Positions 36,968-45,982 of a stretch of 64,000 nucleotides of DNA are shown here, one piece after another. Source of the DNA: JACVRW01 sp963764665 (GTDB lineage Bacteria > Actinomycetota > Thermoleophilia > Solirubrobacterales > Thermoleophilaceae); assembly GCA_963764665.1 (NCBI GenBank), contig CAVXTL010000008.1, forward strand, positions 62,001 to 126,000, in the 5' to 3' direction. Made by a program: the position numbers and the translations under genes. Positions within the stretch are counted from its first letter, which is position 1, and the number at the start of each line of letters is the position of its first letter. The notes under the pieces are model-generated. The model ran no database searches, was not told where the DNA came from, and saw only the letters and a list, made by a program, of their open reading frames with translations.

Positions 36968-37564
36968 GTGTCGCGCTTCTGCCGCCACAACAGGCTGACC
37001 GTCGAGTGCCCGATCTGCTCCAAGGGCACCGCCCTGGATCCCACTCATCAGCCTGCGAGCAGACCTCGCACAAGCTCCACCGGCTCGCCGCGGTCCTCCT
37101 CGCGACGGGCCGCCACGGTGTCGAGCTCACGCGGTCCCTACGCGGCCGCCGGGCCGTACGACGGGGGCACCGAGGTGCGCCTCGAGCGCGTGCCGGGCGG
37201 GCTCCGGCTGGCGGAGTGGCAGGCCGGGCAGATCGCGCGGAAGGCGCCCGAGCTGGACGCCTCTGACCTTCCCGGGCTGCTGGCGGAGGCCGCGGACAAG
37301 GGACTCGTGGACGCCACGGCGGGGGGCGAGCACGGCGCCGCCTCGGAGGGGGGCTACGGCAAGAGCGCCGGGCGTACCGGGGACATGCGCGAGGAGCTGC
37401 GTGTGGAGCGCGTGGGCGAAGGCCGCGTGCGCATCGGGCGCTGGATACTCAGGCCCAACGCCGGCTGGCAGCTCCAGGAGGCGCCGGTGATGCTGCCGGC
37501 GGACCGCTTCCGCGAGGCGATCGAGTCGGCCGCCGAGCAGGGCGTGCTCACCGAGGGCCGATGA
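36968..37564 (+). CDS. Hypothetical protein with N-terminal zinc-binding motif
   Basis: 198 residues. Starts MSRFCRHNRLTVECPICSKGT: Cys, His and a CxxC knuckle in 15 residues, likely a zinc site. A disordered Ser/Arg/Pro-rich linker (about 25-65) leads to a duplicated domain: VRLERVPGGLRLAEWQAGQIARKAPELDASDLPGLLAEAADKGLV and later LRVERVGEGRVRIGRWIL...LPADRFREAIESAAEQGVL, two related strand-helix units. Function unknown. GTG start 7 nt after a TAGTGT box; its stop overlaps the SDR start by 4 bp. Confidence 0.62.
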   Translation: MSRFCRHNRLTVECPICSKGTALDPTHQPASRPRTSSTGSPRSSSRRAATVSSSRGPYAAAGPYDGGTEVRLERVPGGLRLAEWQAGQIARKAPELDASDLPGLLAEAADKGLVDATAGGEHGAASEGGYGKSAGRTGDMREELRVERVGEGRVRIGRWILRPNAGWQLQEAPVMLPADRFREAIESAAEQGVLTEGR

Positions 37565-38493
37565 GCTCGAGCTGGACAGCAGCGGACATTCCAGACCAGA
37601 GCGGTCGCACGGTGATCGTCACGGGCGCCAACAGCGGGCTCGGCCTGAACACCGCGCGTGAGCTGGCGCGAGCCGGCGCACACGTCGTGCTCGCCTGCCG
37701 CAACCTGGACAAGGGCGAGGCTGCCCGGGCGGGCATCGCGGCACAGGTGCCCGGTGCGGAGCTGGAGCTCGAGGCGCTCGACCTGTCCAGCCTGGACTCG
37801 GTCCGGTCGTTCGCCCAGACGTTCCGCGACGGTCACGACGGGCTCGACCTGCTGATCAACAACGCCGGCGTGATGGCCACGCCGCGCCGCCACACCGCCG
37901 ACGGGTTCGAGCTTCAGTTCGGCACCAACCACCTCGGCCACTTCACCCTCACGGCGCAGCTGCTGGACATGATCGAGGGGCGCACCGACGGCCGCGTGGT
38001 CACGCTGTCGAGCAACGCGCACAAGATGGGCCGGATCGCCTTCGACAACCTGGGCGGCGAGCGGCACTACTTCCGCTGGCGCGCCTACGCGCAGTCCAAG
38101 CTCGCGAACCTGCTGTTCGCGCTGGAGCTCGACCGGCGGCTGCGCGCGGCGGGCTCCTCGGTGAAGAGCCTCGCCGCCCATCCCGGCTACGCGTCCACGA
38201 ACCTTCAGCACGCCGGGCCGCCCGGCATCGACAGCGCGATCATGCGCGTCTCCAACGTGGTCATCGCCCAGAGCGAGGAGATGGGCGCGCTGCCCACGCT
38301 CTACGCCGCGACCGCGCCGGGCCTCGAGAGCGGTACCTACGTGGGTCCGGACGGGTTCGCCGAGCAGCGCGGCCATCCCGAGCCGGTGCGCCCCAACCGG
38401 GCCGCTCGGGACGAGGACGTGGCGCGTCGCCTCTGGGAGGTCTCGGAGCAGCTCACCGGCGCGCGCGTCGAGCCGGCGGGCGCTCCCGTCTGA
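37561..38493 (+). CDS. Short-chain dehydrogenase/reductase (retinol dehydrogenase-like)
   Basis: 310 residues. Cofactor motif VIVTGANSGLGLNTAREL (TGxxxGLG), LLINNAGVM, and the catalytic tetrad with Ser in VVTLSSNAH and YAQSK (Tyr-x-x-x-Lys). The pattern FELQFGTNHLGHFTLT and AHPGYASTNLQ is typical of WWOX/retinol dehydrogenase-like SDRs. NADP-dependent reduction of a carbonyl; substrate unknown. Coupled to the preceding zinc-motif gene. Confidence 0.9.
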   Translation: MSSSWTAADIPDQSGRTVIVTGANSGLGLNTARELARAGAHVVLACRNLDKGEAARAGIAAQVPGAELELEALDLSSLDSVRSFAQTFRDGHDGLDLLINNAGVMATPRRHTADGFELQFGTNHLGHFTLTAQLLDMIEGRTDGRVVTLSSNAHKMGRIAFDNLGGERHYFRWRAYAQSKLANLLFALELDRRLRAAGSSVKSLAAHPGYASTNLQHAGPPGIDSAIMRVSNVVIAQSEEMGALPTLYAATAPGLESGTYVGPDGFAEQRGHPEPVRPNRAARDEDVARRLWEVSEQLTGARVEPAGAPV

Positions 38494-38535
38494 CCGGCGG
38501 GGTTGCCGTCATGGCCGCGCGCTAGTCCTTAGCGG

Positions 38536-41445
38536 ATGTCCCTGACGCTCGTCACCGGCCCGGCCAACGCCGCCAAGGCGGGCGAGGTGCTGGGTGGACT
38601 GCGCGCCCGGCTCGACGACGACCCGATCCTGGTGGTGCCGTCGTTCCAGGACGTGGAGCACGCCCAGCGCGAGCTGGACGAGCGCGGCGCGGTGTTCGGG
38701 GCGCTGGTGCTCCGCTTCGACTGGCTCTACCGGGAGATCGCCCGCCGCGCCGGCACCAGCGACCGGGTGGCCTCCGAGGTGCAGCGCCAGCTCCTGCTCG
38801 AGGCCACCGTCGACCGGGCCGGTCTGAGCGTGCTGGCCGGATCGGCCGCCCAGCCGGGGTTCGTGCGCGCGGCTGCCAGGTTCGTGGCCGAGCTCGGGCG
38901 CGCGCGGGTGGACCCCGGCCGCTTCACCCAGGCGCTGCGGACCTGGGCCGGTGACGGGCCCAGGCGCGGCTACGCCGACGAGGTGGCCTCGATCTACGGG
39001 GGCTACCGCCGCGCGCTCGAGCACGCCGGGCTGGTGGACCCCGAGCTGTTCGCCTGGCGCGCCCTCGACGCCCTGCGGCTCGACCCGGCGCGCTGGGGCG
39101 GCACACCTGTGTTCGTGTACGGCTTCGACGACTTCACCGAGCTGGAGCTGGACGCCCTCGAGACGCTGGCCACCCGCTGCGACGCGTACGTGTGCGTATC
39201 GCTCCCGTTCGAGCCGGGCAGGGAGGCGTTCCGGGCCACGGCGGGTGTGCACGCCCGCCTGTCCGAGATCGCCACCGACCGCATCGAGCTGACCGCCGTG
39301 GACGACCACTACGCACCCGGCTCGCGTGCCGCGCTCCATCAGGTGGAGCGCGGGCTGTTCGAGAGCGACCCGCCGCCGCCCGTGGAGGCCGGCGACGCGA
39401 TCGCGTTCCACTCGGCGGGCGGGGCTCGGGCCGAGGTGGAGCTGGCGGCGGCGCGGGTGCTCGACCTGCTCCGCGGGGGCACCGCGCCCGGCGACGTGGC
39501 CGTGGTGTTCCGCGACCCCACGCGCTACTCGTCGCTGGTGGAGCAGCTGTTCGGGGCCTATGGCGTGCCCTACTCGCTCGACCGCGCGCTTCCCTTCGCC
39601 CACACCGGCCTCGGCCGCGGACTGCTGGCGCTGATCCGGTGCGCGCAGCCGAGCGGCAGCGCCGACGACCTGCTGGCCTACCTCCGCACCCCGGGCATCC
39701 TGAAGCTGCCGGCGCTGGCGGACCGGCTGGAGGTCCGGGTGCGCCAGGAGGGCGCGCACAGCGCGGAGCAGGCGCGCGCTCTCTGGGAGCATGAGCACTG
39801 GAAGGTCACCGACCTCGAGCGGCTCACGGGCGCAGCCGACACGGCGGCTTACGTGGACGAGCTCCAGGCGGTGCTGGCGCGCCTGTTCGCCGCCCCGTAC
39901 AAGCGTCGCGCGCCGGTGCTCGCCGGCCCCGAGCTGGACGACCCGCGCGTGTTCCGCGCAGGGCAGAAGGCACTGAGCGAGCTGCGGGCGCTGCTGGACG
40001 CCGGGGCCGCAGTGGACCGCGAGCGCGTGCGGGAGGTGCTCGAGAGCCTGCGCGTGCACGTGGGCGACAACCCGCAGCCGGACCGGGTGCATGTGGCCAC
40101 CCCTCAGGCGATCCGCGCCCGGCGCTTCGAGGCCGTGCTGGTGCTGGGCCTCCAGGAGGGCGAGTTCCCGGGCGCCACCCGGCCGGAGCCGTTCCTGCCG
40201 GACCACGTGCGCCGCGAGGTGGCCGTGGCCAGTGGCCTGATGCTCCCGCTGAGGGAGGACCAGCTCGACCGCGAGCGCTACCTGTTCTACGTCTGCGCCT
40301 CGCGCGCGGAGCGCCTGTTGGTGCTGAGCTCGCGCACGAGCGACGAGGAGGGCACACCCGAGGCGCCCTCCTTCTTCCTCGACGACGTGAGGGTCCTGAT
40401 CGCAGACCCGGCCGCCCGGGTGCGCTCGCTCGGCGAGGTCACCTGGACGCCCGACGAGGCGCCCACGGCGGCCGAGTGGGACCGGGCTCTCGCGGCGCGC
40501 GGGCCACGGCGTCAGGAGCGGGTCCCGGGCACGCTCACCGCCGAACCCCTGCTGGCATTCCTGAAGGAGCGGCCTGCACTGTCGGCCAGCTGGCTCGAAC
40601 GCTTCGCCGACTGCCCGGTCAAGTGGCTCGTGGAGAGCGTGCTGCGTCCCGAGGCGCTGGAGCCGGACCCGGAGCAGATGGTGCGTGGCCAGCTGGCCCA
40701 CGAGGTGCTGGAGCAAACGTTGAGGCGCGTGCTCGAGGAGACCGGGGACCCGCGAGTGACCCGCGCCAACCTGCCTCAGGCCGAGCGGATCCTGCTGGAG
40801 GAGCTGGACCGCAGCCGCTCCCGGTTCCGCATCTCGCCCAAGCAGACACGCGTACGGGCGGCGGCGCGGCGGCTCGAGTTCGACCTGGTCCGTCATCTCG
40901 GCCGCGAGGCCGACCGCGACGGCACCTTCGTTCCGAGCGCCCTCGAGCTGCGCTTCGGCGAGGGCGAGAACGTGGAGCACGGCCCCGTGGAGATCGGCGA
41001 CGGGCTGCTCGTGAGCGGCCGCATTGACCGGGTGGACACATCCGACGGGCTGGCCCTCGTGATCGACTACAAGAGTGGCCGCAGGGTCGACTCCTACAAA
41101 GTGGCGAGCTGGGAGTCCGAGAACCGCTTCCAGGCCGCGCTCTACATGCTGGCCGTGGAGAAGCTGCTCGGCAAGCGCGCGGTGGGCGGCGTGTACGTGG
41201 CGCTCGGATCCGAGGACCCACGACCGCGCGGCATGCTCGCGGACGACGTGCCGGGGCTCGGGTCCGGATACTTCGGCAACGACCTCGTGCCTCCCGAGGA
41301 GTTCGAGGAGAAGCTCGAGTGGGCACGCGAGCGGATCGCCGACACGGCCGGCGCGATCCGCCGCGGAGAGCTCACCTCCACGCCCGACTCATGCGCCTGG
41401 CGGGGCGGTTGCTCATACCCGTCGCTGTGCCGGTGCGAGCGATGA
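38536..41445 (+). CDS. AddB/AdnA-type helicase-nuclease subunit
   Basis: 969 residues. UvrD-like N-terminal half whose Walker A is degraded (TGPANAAKAGEV), so the motor is probably inactive, as in AddB. C-terminal PD-(D/E)XK nuclease: LVIDYKSGRRVDSY. An Fe-S cluster is implied by one Cys before the nuclease (RFADCPVKWL) and three after (DSCAWRGGCSYPSLC), the AddB arrangement. Partner of the next gene in processing double-strand DNA ends for recombination. ATG 38536; the stop overlaps the next start (ATGA). Confidence 0.85.
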   Translation: MSLTLVTGPANAAKAGEVLGGLRARLDDDPILVVPSFQDVEHAQRELDERGAVFGALVLRFDWLYREIARRAGTSDRVASEVQRQLLLEATVDRAGLSVLAGSAAQPGFVRAAARFVAELGRARVDPGRFTQALRTWAGDGPRRGYADEVASIYGGYRRALEHAGLVDPELFAWRALDALRLDPARWGGTPVFVYGFDDFTELELDALETLATRCDAYVCVSLPFEPGREAFRATAGVHARLSEIATDRIELTAVDDHYAPGSRAALHQVERGLFESDPPPPVEAGDAIAFHSAGGARAEVELAAARVLDLLRGGTAPGDVAVVFRDPTRYSSLVEQLFGAYGVPYSLDRALPFAHTGLGRGLLALIRCAQPSGSADDLLAYLRTPGILKLPALADRLEVRVRQEGAHSAEQARALWEHEHWKVTDLERLTGAADTAAYVDELQAVLARLFAAPYKRRAPVLAGPELDDPRVFRAGQKALSELRALLDAGAAVDRERVREVLESLRVHVGDNPQPDRVHVATPQAIRARRFEAVLVLGLQEGEFPGATRPEPFLPDHVRREVAVASGLMLPLREDQLDRERYLFYVCASRAERLLVLSSRTSDEEGTPEAPSFFLDDVRVLIADPAARVRSLGEVTWTPDEAPTAAEWDRALAARGPRRQERVPGTLTAEPLLAFLKERPALSASWLERFADCPVKWLVESVLRPEALEPDPEQMVRGQLAHEVLEQTLRRVLEETGDPRVTRANLPQAERILLEELDRSRSRFRISPKQTRVRAAARRLEFDLVRHLGREADRDGTFVPSALELRFGEGENVEHGPVEIGDGLLVSGRIDRVDTSDGLALVIDYKSGRRVDSYKVASWESENRFQAALYMLAVEKLLGKRAVGGVYVALGSEDPRPRGMLADDVPGLGSGYFGNDLVPPEEFEEKLEWARERIADTAGAIRRGELTSTPDSCAWRGGCSYPSLCRCER

Positions 41446-44400
41446 GCCTCACCCCCGAGCAGCAGCAGGTGGTGGACCGGCGCGACGGCCCCCTGCTCGT
41501 GCGGGCGGGAGCCGGCACGGGCAAGACAACGGTGCTGGTGGAGCGCTTCGTGCGGGCGGTGGTCGACGACGGCGTTGCGGTGGAGGGGATGCTCGCCATC
41601 ACCTTCACCGACAAGGCAGCCGCCGAGATGAGGGAGCGCGTGCGGGCCCGCTTCCTCGAGCTTGGCCGGCGTGACGACGCGCGCTCGGCGGAGGGGGCCT
41701 CGATCTCCACGATCCACGGCTTCTGCGGGCGCCTGCTGCGCACGCACGCCCTGTCGGCGGGCATCGACCCGGACTACCACGTGCTCGACGGCCTGGAGGC
41801 CGAGCGCGTGGCGGTCGACGCCTTCGACCGGGCGCTGGAGGACTTCCTCGGCCCCACCGGCGCCGATCGGCTCGAGCTCGTGGCCTCATACACGCCCGAC
41901 GGGGTGCGCGACATGGTGCGCACCGCGTACTCGCACCTGCGCAGTCGCGGCCAGCGATACCCCAGCCTCGCCCCGGTCGAGCGGCCGCGGCCGGCGGGCG
42001 AGCCCGAGCGCCTGGAGGCGGCGGCCCGGGCCGCCCTGGCCGAGCTGGGCGCGGCCGAGGGACAGAAGGCGGAAAAGGCGGCCGCGACCCTCGGTGCCTG
42101 CCTCGCCCTCCTCGAGAGGCTCAGCGGCGAGCGGCTGGCCACGCCCACTCAGGTCAAGCAGCTGGAGCTGAAGAAGGGGAACGCGAAGGCGCTCTCCACG
42201 TCGGCGTTCGACGAGTACCGCGAGGCCTTCGGCGTCTACCGCGACCTCTGCCTCGACTCCGAGCAGGCGCGCAACCACGCCCTCCTCCGCGTGCTGCTCG
42301 AGCTCTACGGCCGCCGCTACGGCGAGGCCAAGCAGGCCCGCTCCGCGCTCGACTTCGAGGACCTGGAGCTGCTGGCCCGGGACCTGCTCGCGGGCGACGA
42401 AGCGCTGCGCGAGCAGTACTCGGCGCGCTACTCCCACGTGATGGTCGACGAGTTCCAGGACGTGAACCCGCTCCAGAGCGAGCTGATCGGGCTGGTGGCG
42501 CGCGACAACCTCTTCCGCGTAGGGGACGAGAACCAGTCGATCTACGGCTTCCGCCACGCCGACGTAAACGTGTTCCGGGAGCATCGGGCGGCCGCGGCGG
42601 AGCAGGGCCAGGCACTCAGCGTGACGGTGAACTTCCGCTCGCGCGGCGAGCTGATCGACGCCGTGGCCATGACGTTCGAGGGGCTCTGGGGCGACGAGTA
42701 CGAGCCGCTGCGGGAGGCGCCCGGCGCGCGCGAGCCCGCGGTGGGCGAGCCGGTGGTGGACCTGCTGGTGGTGGACCTGGAGAAGAAGCGCTGGGACGCC
42801 GCGCTTCCGCCCGAGGAGGGAGCCCTCGGCGCGGGCATGACCGGCGTGACGCCGTGGCGGGCGCTCGAGGCCCGGCTCATGGCCAAGCGCATCGACGAGC
42901 TCACGGGCGACGGGCCCTACGACTACCGCGACGTGGTCGTGCTCCTGCGCGCCACAACGAGCATGGCCGTCTACGAGCGCGCCCTGGTGGAGCGCGGGAT
43001 CCCCACCCATGTGGTGGGTGGCCGCGGGTATTGGAGCCAGCAGCAGGTGAGCGACCTGCGCCACTGGCTGGCGGCGCTCGCCAACCCGCTGGACGGGCTG
43101 GCGCTCTACTCCGTGCTGGGCTCGCCGCTGGCGGGGCTGTCGCTCGACTCCGTCGCGCTGGTGGCCGTCCACGCCCGCCGGGCGCACAGGGATCCCATGT
43201 GGGCGCTCCGCGAGGCGATCGGGAACCCGGGCGACGCACTGGCGGAGGCGTTGCCGCCGACGGATCTGGCCAAGGCGCGCACCTTCCTCGAGCGCTTCGA
43301 CTCGGAGCGTGCCGAGGCGCCCCGCGTGGCACTCGAGACGCTGATCGACCGCGTGGTCACTCGCACCGGCTACGACCGCCACCTGCTGGGGCTGCCCGCG
43401 GGCGAGCGGCGCATGGCGAACGTGCGCAAGCTGATGCGGATGGCGCGCGAGTTCGAGGCCGACGAGGGGCGCGACCTGCGCGGGTTCATCGACGCGATCG
43501 CCGAGCGCGACGTGCTGCAGGAGCGCGAGGGTGAGGCCCCGCTCGAGGCAGAGACGCTCGACGCGGTGCGCCTGATGACGATCCACCGGGCCAAGGGGCT
43601 CGAGTTCCCGGTCGTGGCGGTGGGAGACCTCGGCAAGATCGGGCGCGAGGACGACGGACGGCTGCGCATCTCCAACGACGGCACCACCGGAATGCGGCTG
43701 GCCGGGATCGGCGGTGGCGCCGTGAACTCGCGGCAGCTGGACGTGATCAAGGCGGCCCAGAAGACCGGGGCGGAGGCGGAGGAGCGGCGCGTGTTCTACG
43801 TGGCGATGACGCGGGCAGAGCGCCACCTGATCCTCAGCGGCGCCACCGACCTCGAGAAGCTGCCCGACCCCGACGAGCTGTGCGAGCCGATGCGCTGGAT
43901 CCGGCAGGGCCTCTGCCCCGACCTTCCCGCCGACGGCGCCGAGGGCGTGCACCTGGCCGAGCGCGGCGGCCGCGAGGTGCGCGTGGCCTGGCGGCGGCTC
44001 ACGCCCGACACGCTCCCCGACCTGCTCGAGCCCGCCGATCTCTCGCCGGTGGAGGCCGAGCTCGGCGGCGACGACGGGCACGGCGGCCAGCAGGCCGAGC
44101 TCGAGCTGGCGGCCGTGCCCGCGCCGCGCGCGCTCCCGGTCAGCCGCCTGAGCTACTCAGGCCTCGAGGCCTACCGGCGCTGCTCGTACCGCTTCTACCT
44201 CGAGCGCTCGCTCGGGCTTCGCGGCGAGCCGCCCGCACGCGAGGGTGGGAGGCCCGAGGCGGCCTCGGGCATCAGCGCGCTGCTGCGCGGCAGCCTCGTG
44301 CACCTGCTGCTCGAGGACCTCGACTTCGAGCGCCCGCGGGTGCCGGACGCCGAGACGGTGGCCGCGCTCATAGAGAGTCACGGCGCGCCGGTCCGCGAGG

Positions 44401-44954
44401 AGGAGGTGGCCGACCTCCGCGCGATGGTCGAGCGCTTCGCGGGCTCGGCGCTGCGAGAGCGCATCGCCGCGGCGCGCCGGGTGCGCACGGAGCTCCCCTT
44501 CGCCTTCACGCTGGAGCCACCGGGGGCCGGCGGGCGCCGGCTCGTGGTGAACGGCGTGGTGGACGTGTACGCCACCGAGCCGGACGGCGTGCTGGTGGTG
44601 GACCACAAGAGCGATGCGCTCGAGGGCCGCGACCCGGAGGAGCTGGTGGCCCGCGCCTACGCGACGCAGAGGCTCGTGTACGGCCTGGCCACGCTCCGCG
44701 CGGGGGCCCCGCGCGTGGTGGTGGCCCATTGCTTCCTCGAGCGGCCCGACGATCCGGCGCTCGTGGAGTACACCGCCGAGGACGCCCCGGACCTCGAGGC
44801 GCAGCTCCTCGAGGTCGCGCGGGGGGTGGTCGAGGCCCGCTTCGAGCCGACCGAGAACCCGCACCGCGAGCTGTGCGGGGACTGCCCCGGGCGCCCGGCG
44901 CTCTGCAGCTGGGGCCCCGAGCGCACTCTGGCAGACCCGCCCGTTACCGGCTGA
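41442..44954 (+). CDS. AddA/AdnB-type UvrD helicase-nuclease subunit
   Basis: 1,170 residues. Active SF1 helicase: Q-motif LTPEQQQVVD, Walker A VRAGAGTGKTTVL, Walker B VDEFQDVN, VGDENQSIYGFRHAD, MTIHRAKGLEFPVV and YVAMTRAERHLIL. C-terminal PD-(D/E)XK nuclease GVLVVDHKSDAL. Unlike textbook AddA it also has a Cys set: YRRCSYRFYLER before the nuclease and LCGDCPGRPALCSW after it, so a second Fe-S nuclease is likely. ATG 41442 is coupled to the previous gene; the upstream open frame is its shadow. Confidence 0.87.
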   Translation: MSLTPEQQQVVDRRDGPLLVRAGAGTGKTTVLVERFVRAVVDDGVAVEGMLAITFTDKAAAEMRERVRARFLELGRRDDARSAEGASISTIHGFCGRLLRTHALSAGIDPDYHVLDGLEAERVAVDAFDRALEDFLGPTGADRLELVASYTPDGVRDMVRTAYSHLRSRGQRYPSLAPVERPRPAGEPERLEAAARAALAELGAAEGQKAEKAAATLGACLALLERLSGERLATPTQVKQLELKKGNAKALSTSAFDEYREAFGVYRDLCLDSEQARNHALLRVLLELYGRRYGEAKQARSALDFEDLELLARDLLAGDEALREQYSARYSHVMVDEFQDVNPLQSELIGLVARDNLFRVGDENQSIYGFRHADVNVFREHRAAAAEQGQALSVTVNFRSRGELIDAVAMTFEGLWGDEYEPLREAPGAREPAVGEPVVDLLVVDLEKKRWDAALPPEEGALGAGMTGVTPWRALEARLMAKRIDELTGDGPYDYRDVVVLLRATTSMAVYERALVERGIPTHVVGGRGYWSQQQVSDLRHWLAALANPLDGLALYSVLGSPLAGLSLDSVALVAVHARRAHRDPMWALREAIGNPGDALAEALPPTDLAKARTFLERFDSERAEAPRVALETLIDRVVTRTGYDRHLLGLPAGERRMANVRKLMRMAREFEADEGRDLRGFIDAIAERDVLQEREGEAPLEAETLDAVRLMTIHRAKGLEFPVVAVGDLGKIGREDDGRLRISNDGTTGMRLAGIGGGAVNSRQLDVIKAAQKTGAEAEERRVFYVAMTRAERHLILSGATDLEKLPDPDELCEPMRWIRQGLCPDLPADGAEGVHLAERGGREVRVAWRRLTPDTLPDLLEPADLSPVEAELGGDDGHGGQQAELELAAVPAPRALPVSRLSYSGLEAYRRCSYRFYLERSLGLRGEPPAREGGRPEAASGISALLRGSLVHLLLEDLDFERPRVPDAETVAALIESHGAPVREEEVADLRAMVERFAGSALRERIAAARRVRTELPFAFTLEPPGAGGRRLVVNGVVDVYATEPDGVLVVDHKSDALEGRDPEELVARAYATQRLVYGLATLRAGAPRVVVAHCFLERPDDPALVEYTAEDAPDLEAQLLEVARGVVEARFEPTENPHRELCGDCPGRPALCSWGPERTLADPPVTG

Positions 44955-45037
44955 TCGGCCGATTCCGGGCTTTCCGTCAGGGGCGGGGCCTATCTTCCGA
45001 CTCGTCCGGTACGCCAACCGAAGGGGAGTCAGGGCAG

Positions 45038-45493
45038 ATGCCTCTCTGCTTCATCGAGCCGCAGGAAGCGATCAGAGTCGTGGCCGAGAGCGTCGGCCGC
45101 GAGGCACGCAGGCAGCTCCTCGGCGAGGTGGTGCGCGCCTGGGTCGACGAGATCCCCGACGACGAGCTTGCCGTGCACTACGCCAAGGCCGTCGACGAGC
45201 TCGACGACGACGACCTTTCGATGCTCGCCGCCTGGCACGCCTCCCTCGAGGTGGGTCACCCGATCGCGAACAAGGACTTCCTTCTCGCGGCCTTCGGGCA
45301 TCTCGGCCAGCACCGCCGCGAGGCCCTGCGCATCGCGGCCGGCTTCAAGGGCGACGATGCCTTCGAGGCCGGCGTCAGCGAGGAGCAGGCGCTCGACACG
45401 GTGCTGCCCTGGCTGTCGCCCGAGCGGCTCCTCCAGCTGGCGGCGGAAGCCCTGGACCTCTACTGCTGGGACCGTCTCGGGTCCGACAACTAG
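45038..45493 (+). CDS. Hypothetical alpha-helical protein
   Basis: 151 residues, all helical and acidic: MPLCFIEPQEAIRVVAESVGREARRQLLGEVV, DEIPDDELAVHYAKAVDELDDDDLSMLAAWHASLEVGHP, then LAAFGHLGQHRREALRIAAGF. No family recognised. A good Shine-Dalgarno (AAGGGGAG, about 14 nt upstream, plus AGGG closer) supports ATG 45038. The 3' end overlaps the nuclease gene. Confidence 0.65.
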   Translation: MPLCFIEPQEAIRVVAESVGREARRQLLGEVVRAWVDEIPDDELAVHYAKAVDELDDDDLSMLAAWHASLEVGHPIANKDFLLAAFGHLGQHRREALRIAAGFKGDDAFEAGVSEEQALDTVLPWLSPERLLQLAAEALDLYCWDRLGSDN

Positions 45494-45972
45494 CCGCCTG
45501 CGCTCTCGCGCTGGCGGTCGGGGCATGCGCCGGCGACCCTGAGCCTGCGGACGGGCCGGCGAGGTCCCGCACCGCCACCGTCACCAAGGTCACCGACGGT
45601 GACACCATCCGGGTCTCCGGGCTCGGCCGCGTGCGGCTGATCGGGATGGACACGCCGGAGGTGCACGGGCAGGCCGAGTGCTTCGGTGCCGAGGCGTCCG
45701 ATTTCGTGGAGGGGCTGCTTCCGCCCGGCACCGAGGTCCGTTACCGGCTCGGCACAGAGGAGCGCGACCGCTACGGGCGCGCGCTCGCCTACGTGTGGCT
45801 TCCCGACGGCCGCTTCCTCAACCGGCTGCTCGTATCGAAGGGCTACGCCCAGCCACTGACGATCCCGCCGAACGTCGACTTCGCTGACCGCTTCAGGGCC
45901 GACGCCCGCGCCGCCCGCCAGGCGGGCCGGGGGCTCTGGGCACGGGCCGGCTGCGCCGCACAGGGCCGCTAG
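45463..45972 (+). CDS. Thermonuclease (SNase-like) lipoprotein
   Basis: About 169 residues. Core motifs of staphylococcal-nuclease-like proteins: VTKVTDGDTIRV, VRLIGMDTPEVH (Arg and Glu of the active site) and DRYGRALAYVWLPDGRFLN (second catalytic Arg). The frame upstream encodes a lipoprotein signal QLAACALALAVGAC with lipobox AVGAC, but contains no ATG, GTG or TTG; the only starts reaching it are CTG 45463 or 45466, inside the previous gene. So either a CTG start or a sequence error. Exported, Lgt-modified nuclease. Confidence 0.78.
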   Translation: MLGPSRVRQLAACALALAVGACAGDPEPADGPARSRTATVTKVTDGDTIRVSGLGRVRLIGMDTPEVHGQAECFGAEASDFVEGLLPPGTEVRYRLGTEERDRYGRALAYVWLPDGRFLNRLLVSKGYAQPLTIPPNVDFADRFRADARAARQAGRGLWARAGCAAQGR

Positions 45973-45975
45973 CCT
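45970..45975 (+). promoter_or_regulatory. -10 box of the hydrolase gene at 45983
   Basis: TAGCCT, whose first three bases are the stop codon of the nuclease gene; 7 nt to GTG 45983, so a leaderless message is expected. Confidence 0.4.
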
Positions 45976-45982
45976 GGCCGCC

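Noticed and set aside
38509..40980. 823-residue open frame on the minus strand
   Set aside because: Antisense to the AddB-like gene; GC-rich third positions keep such frames open. No motif.
41886..44081. 731-residue open frame on the minus strand
   Set aside because: Antisense to the AddA-like gene, with no recognisable domain.
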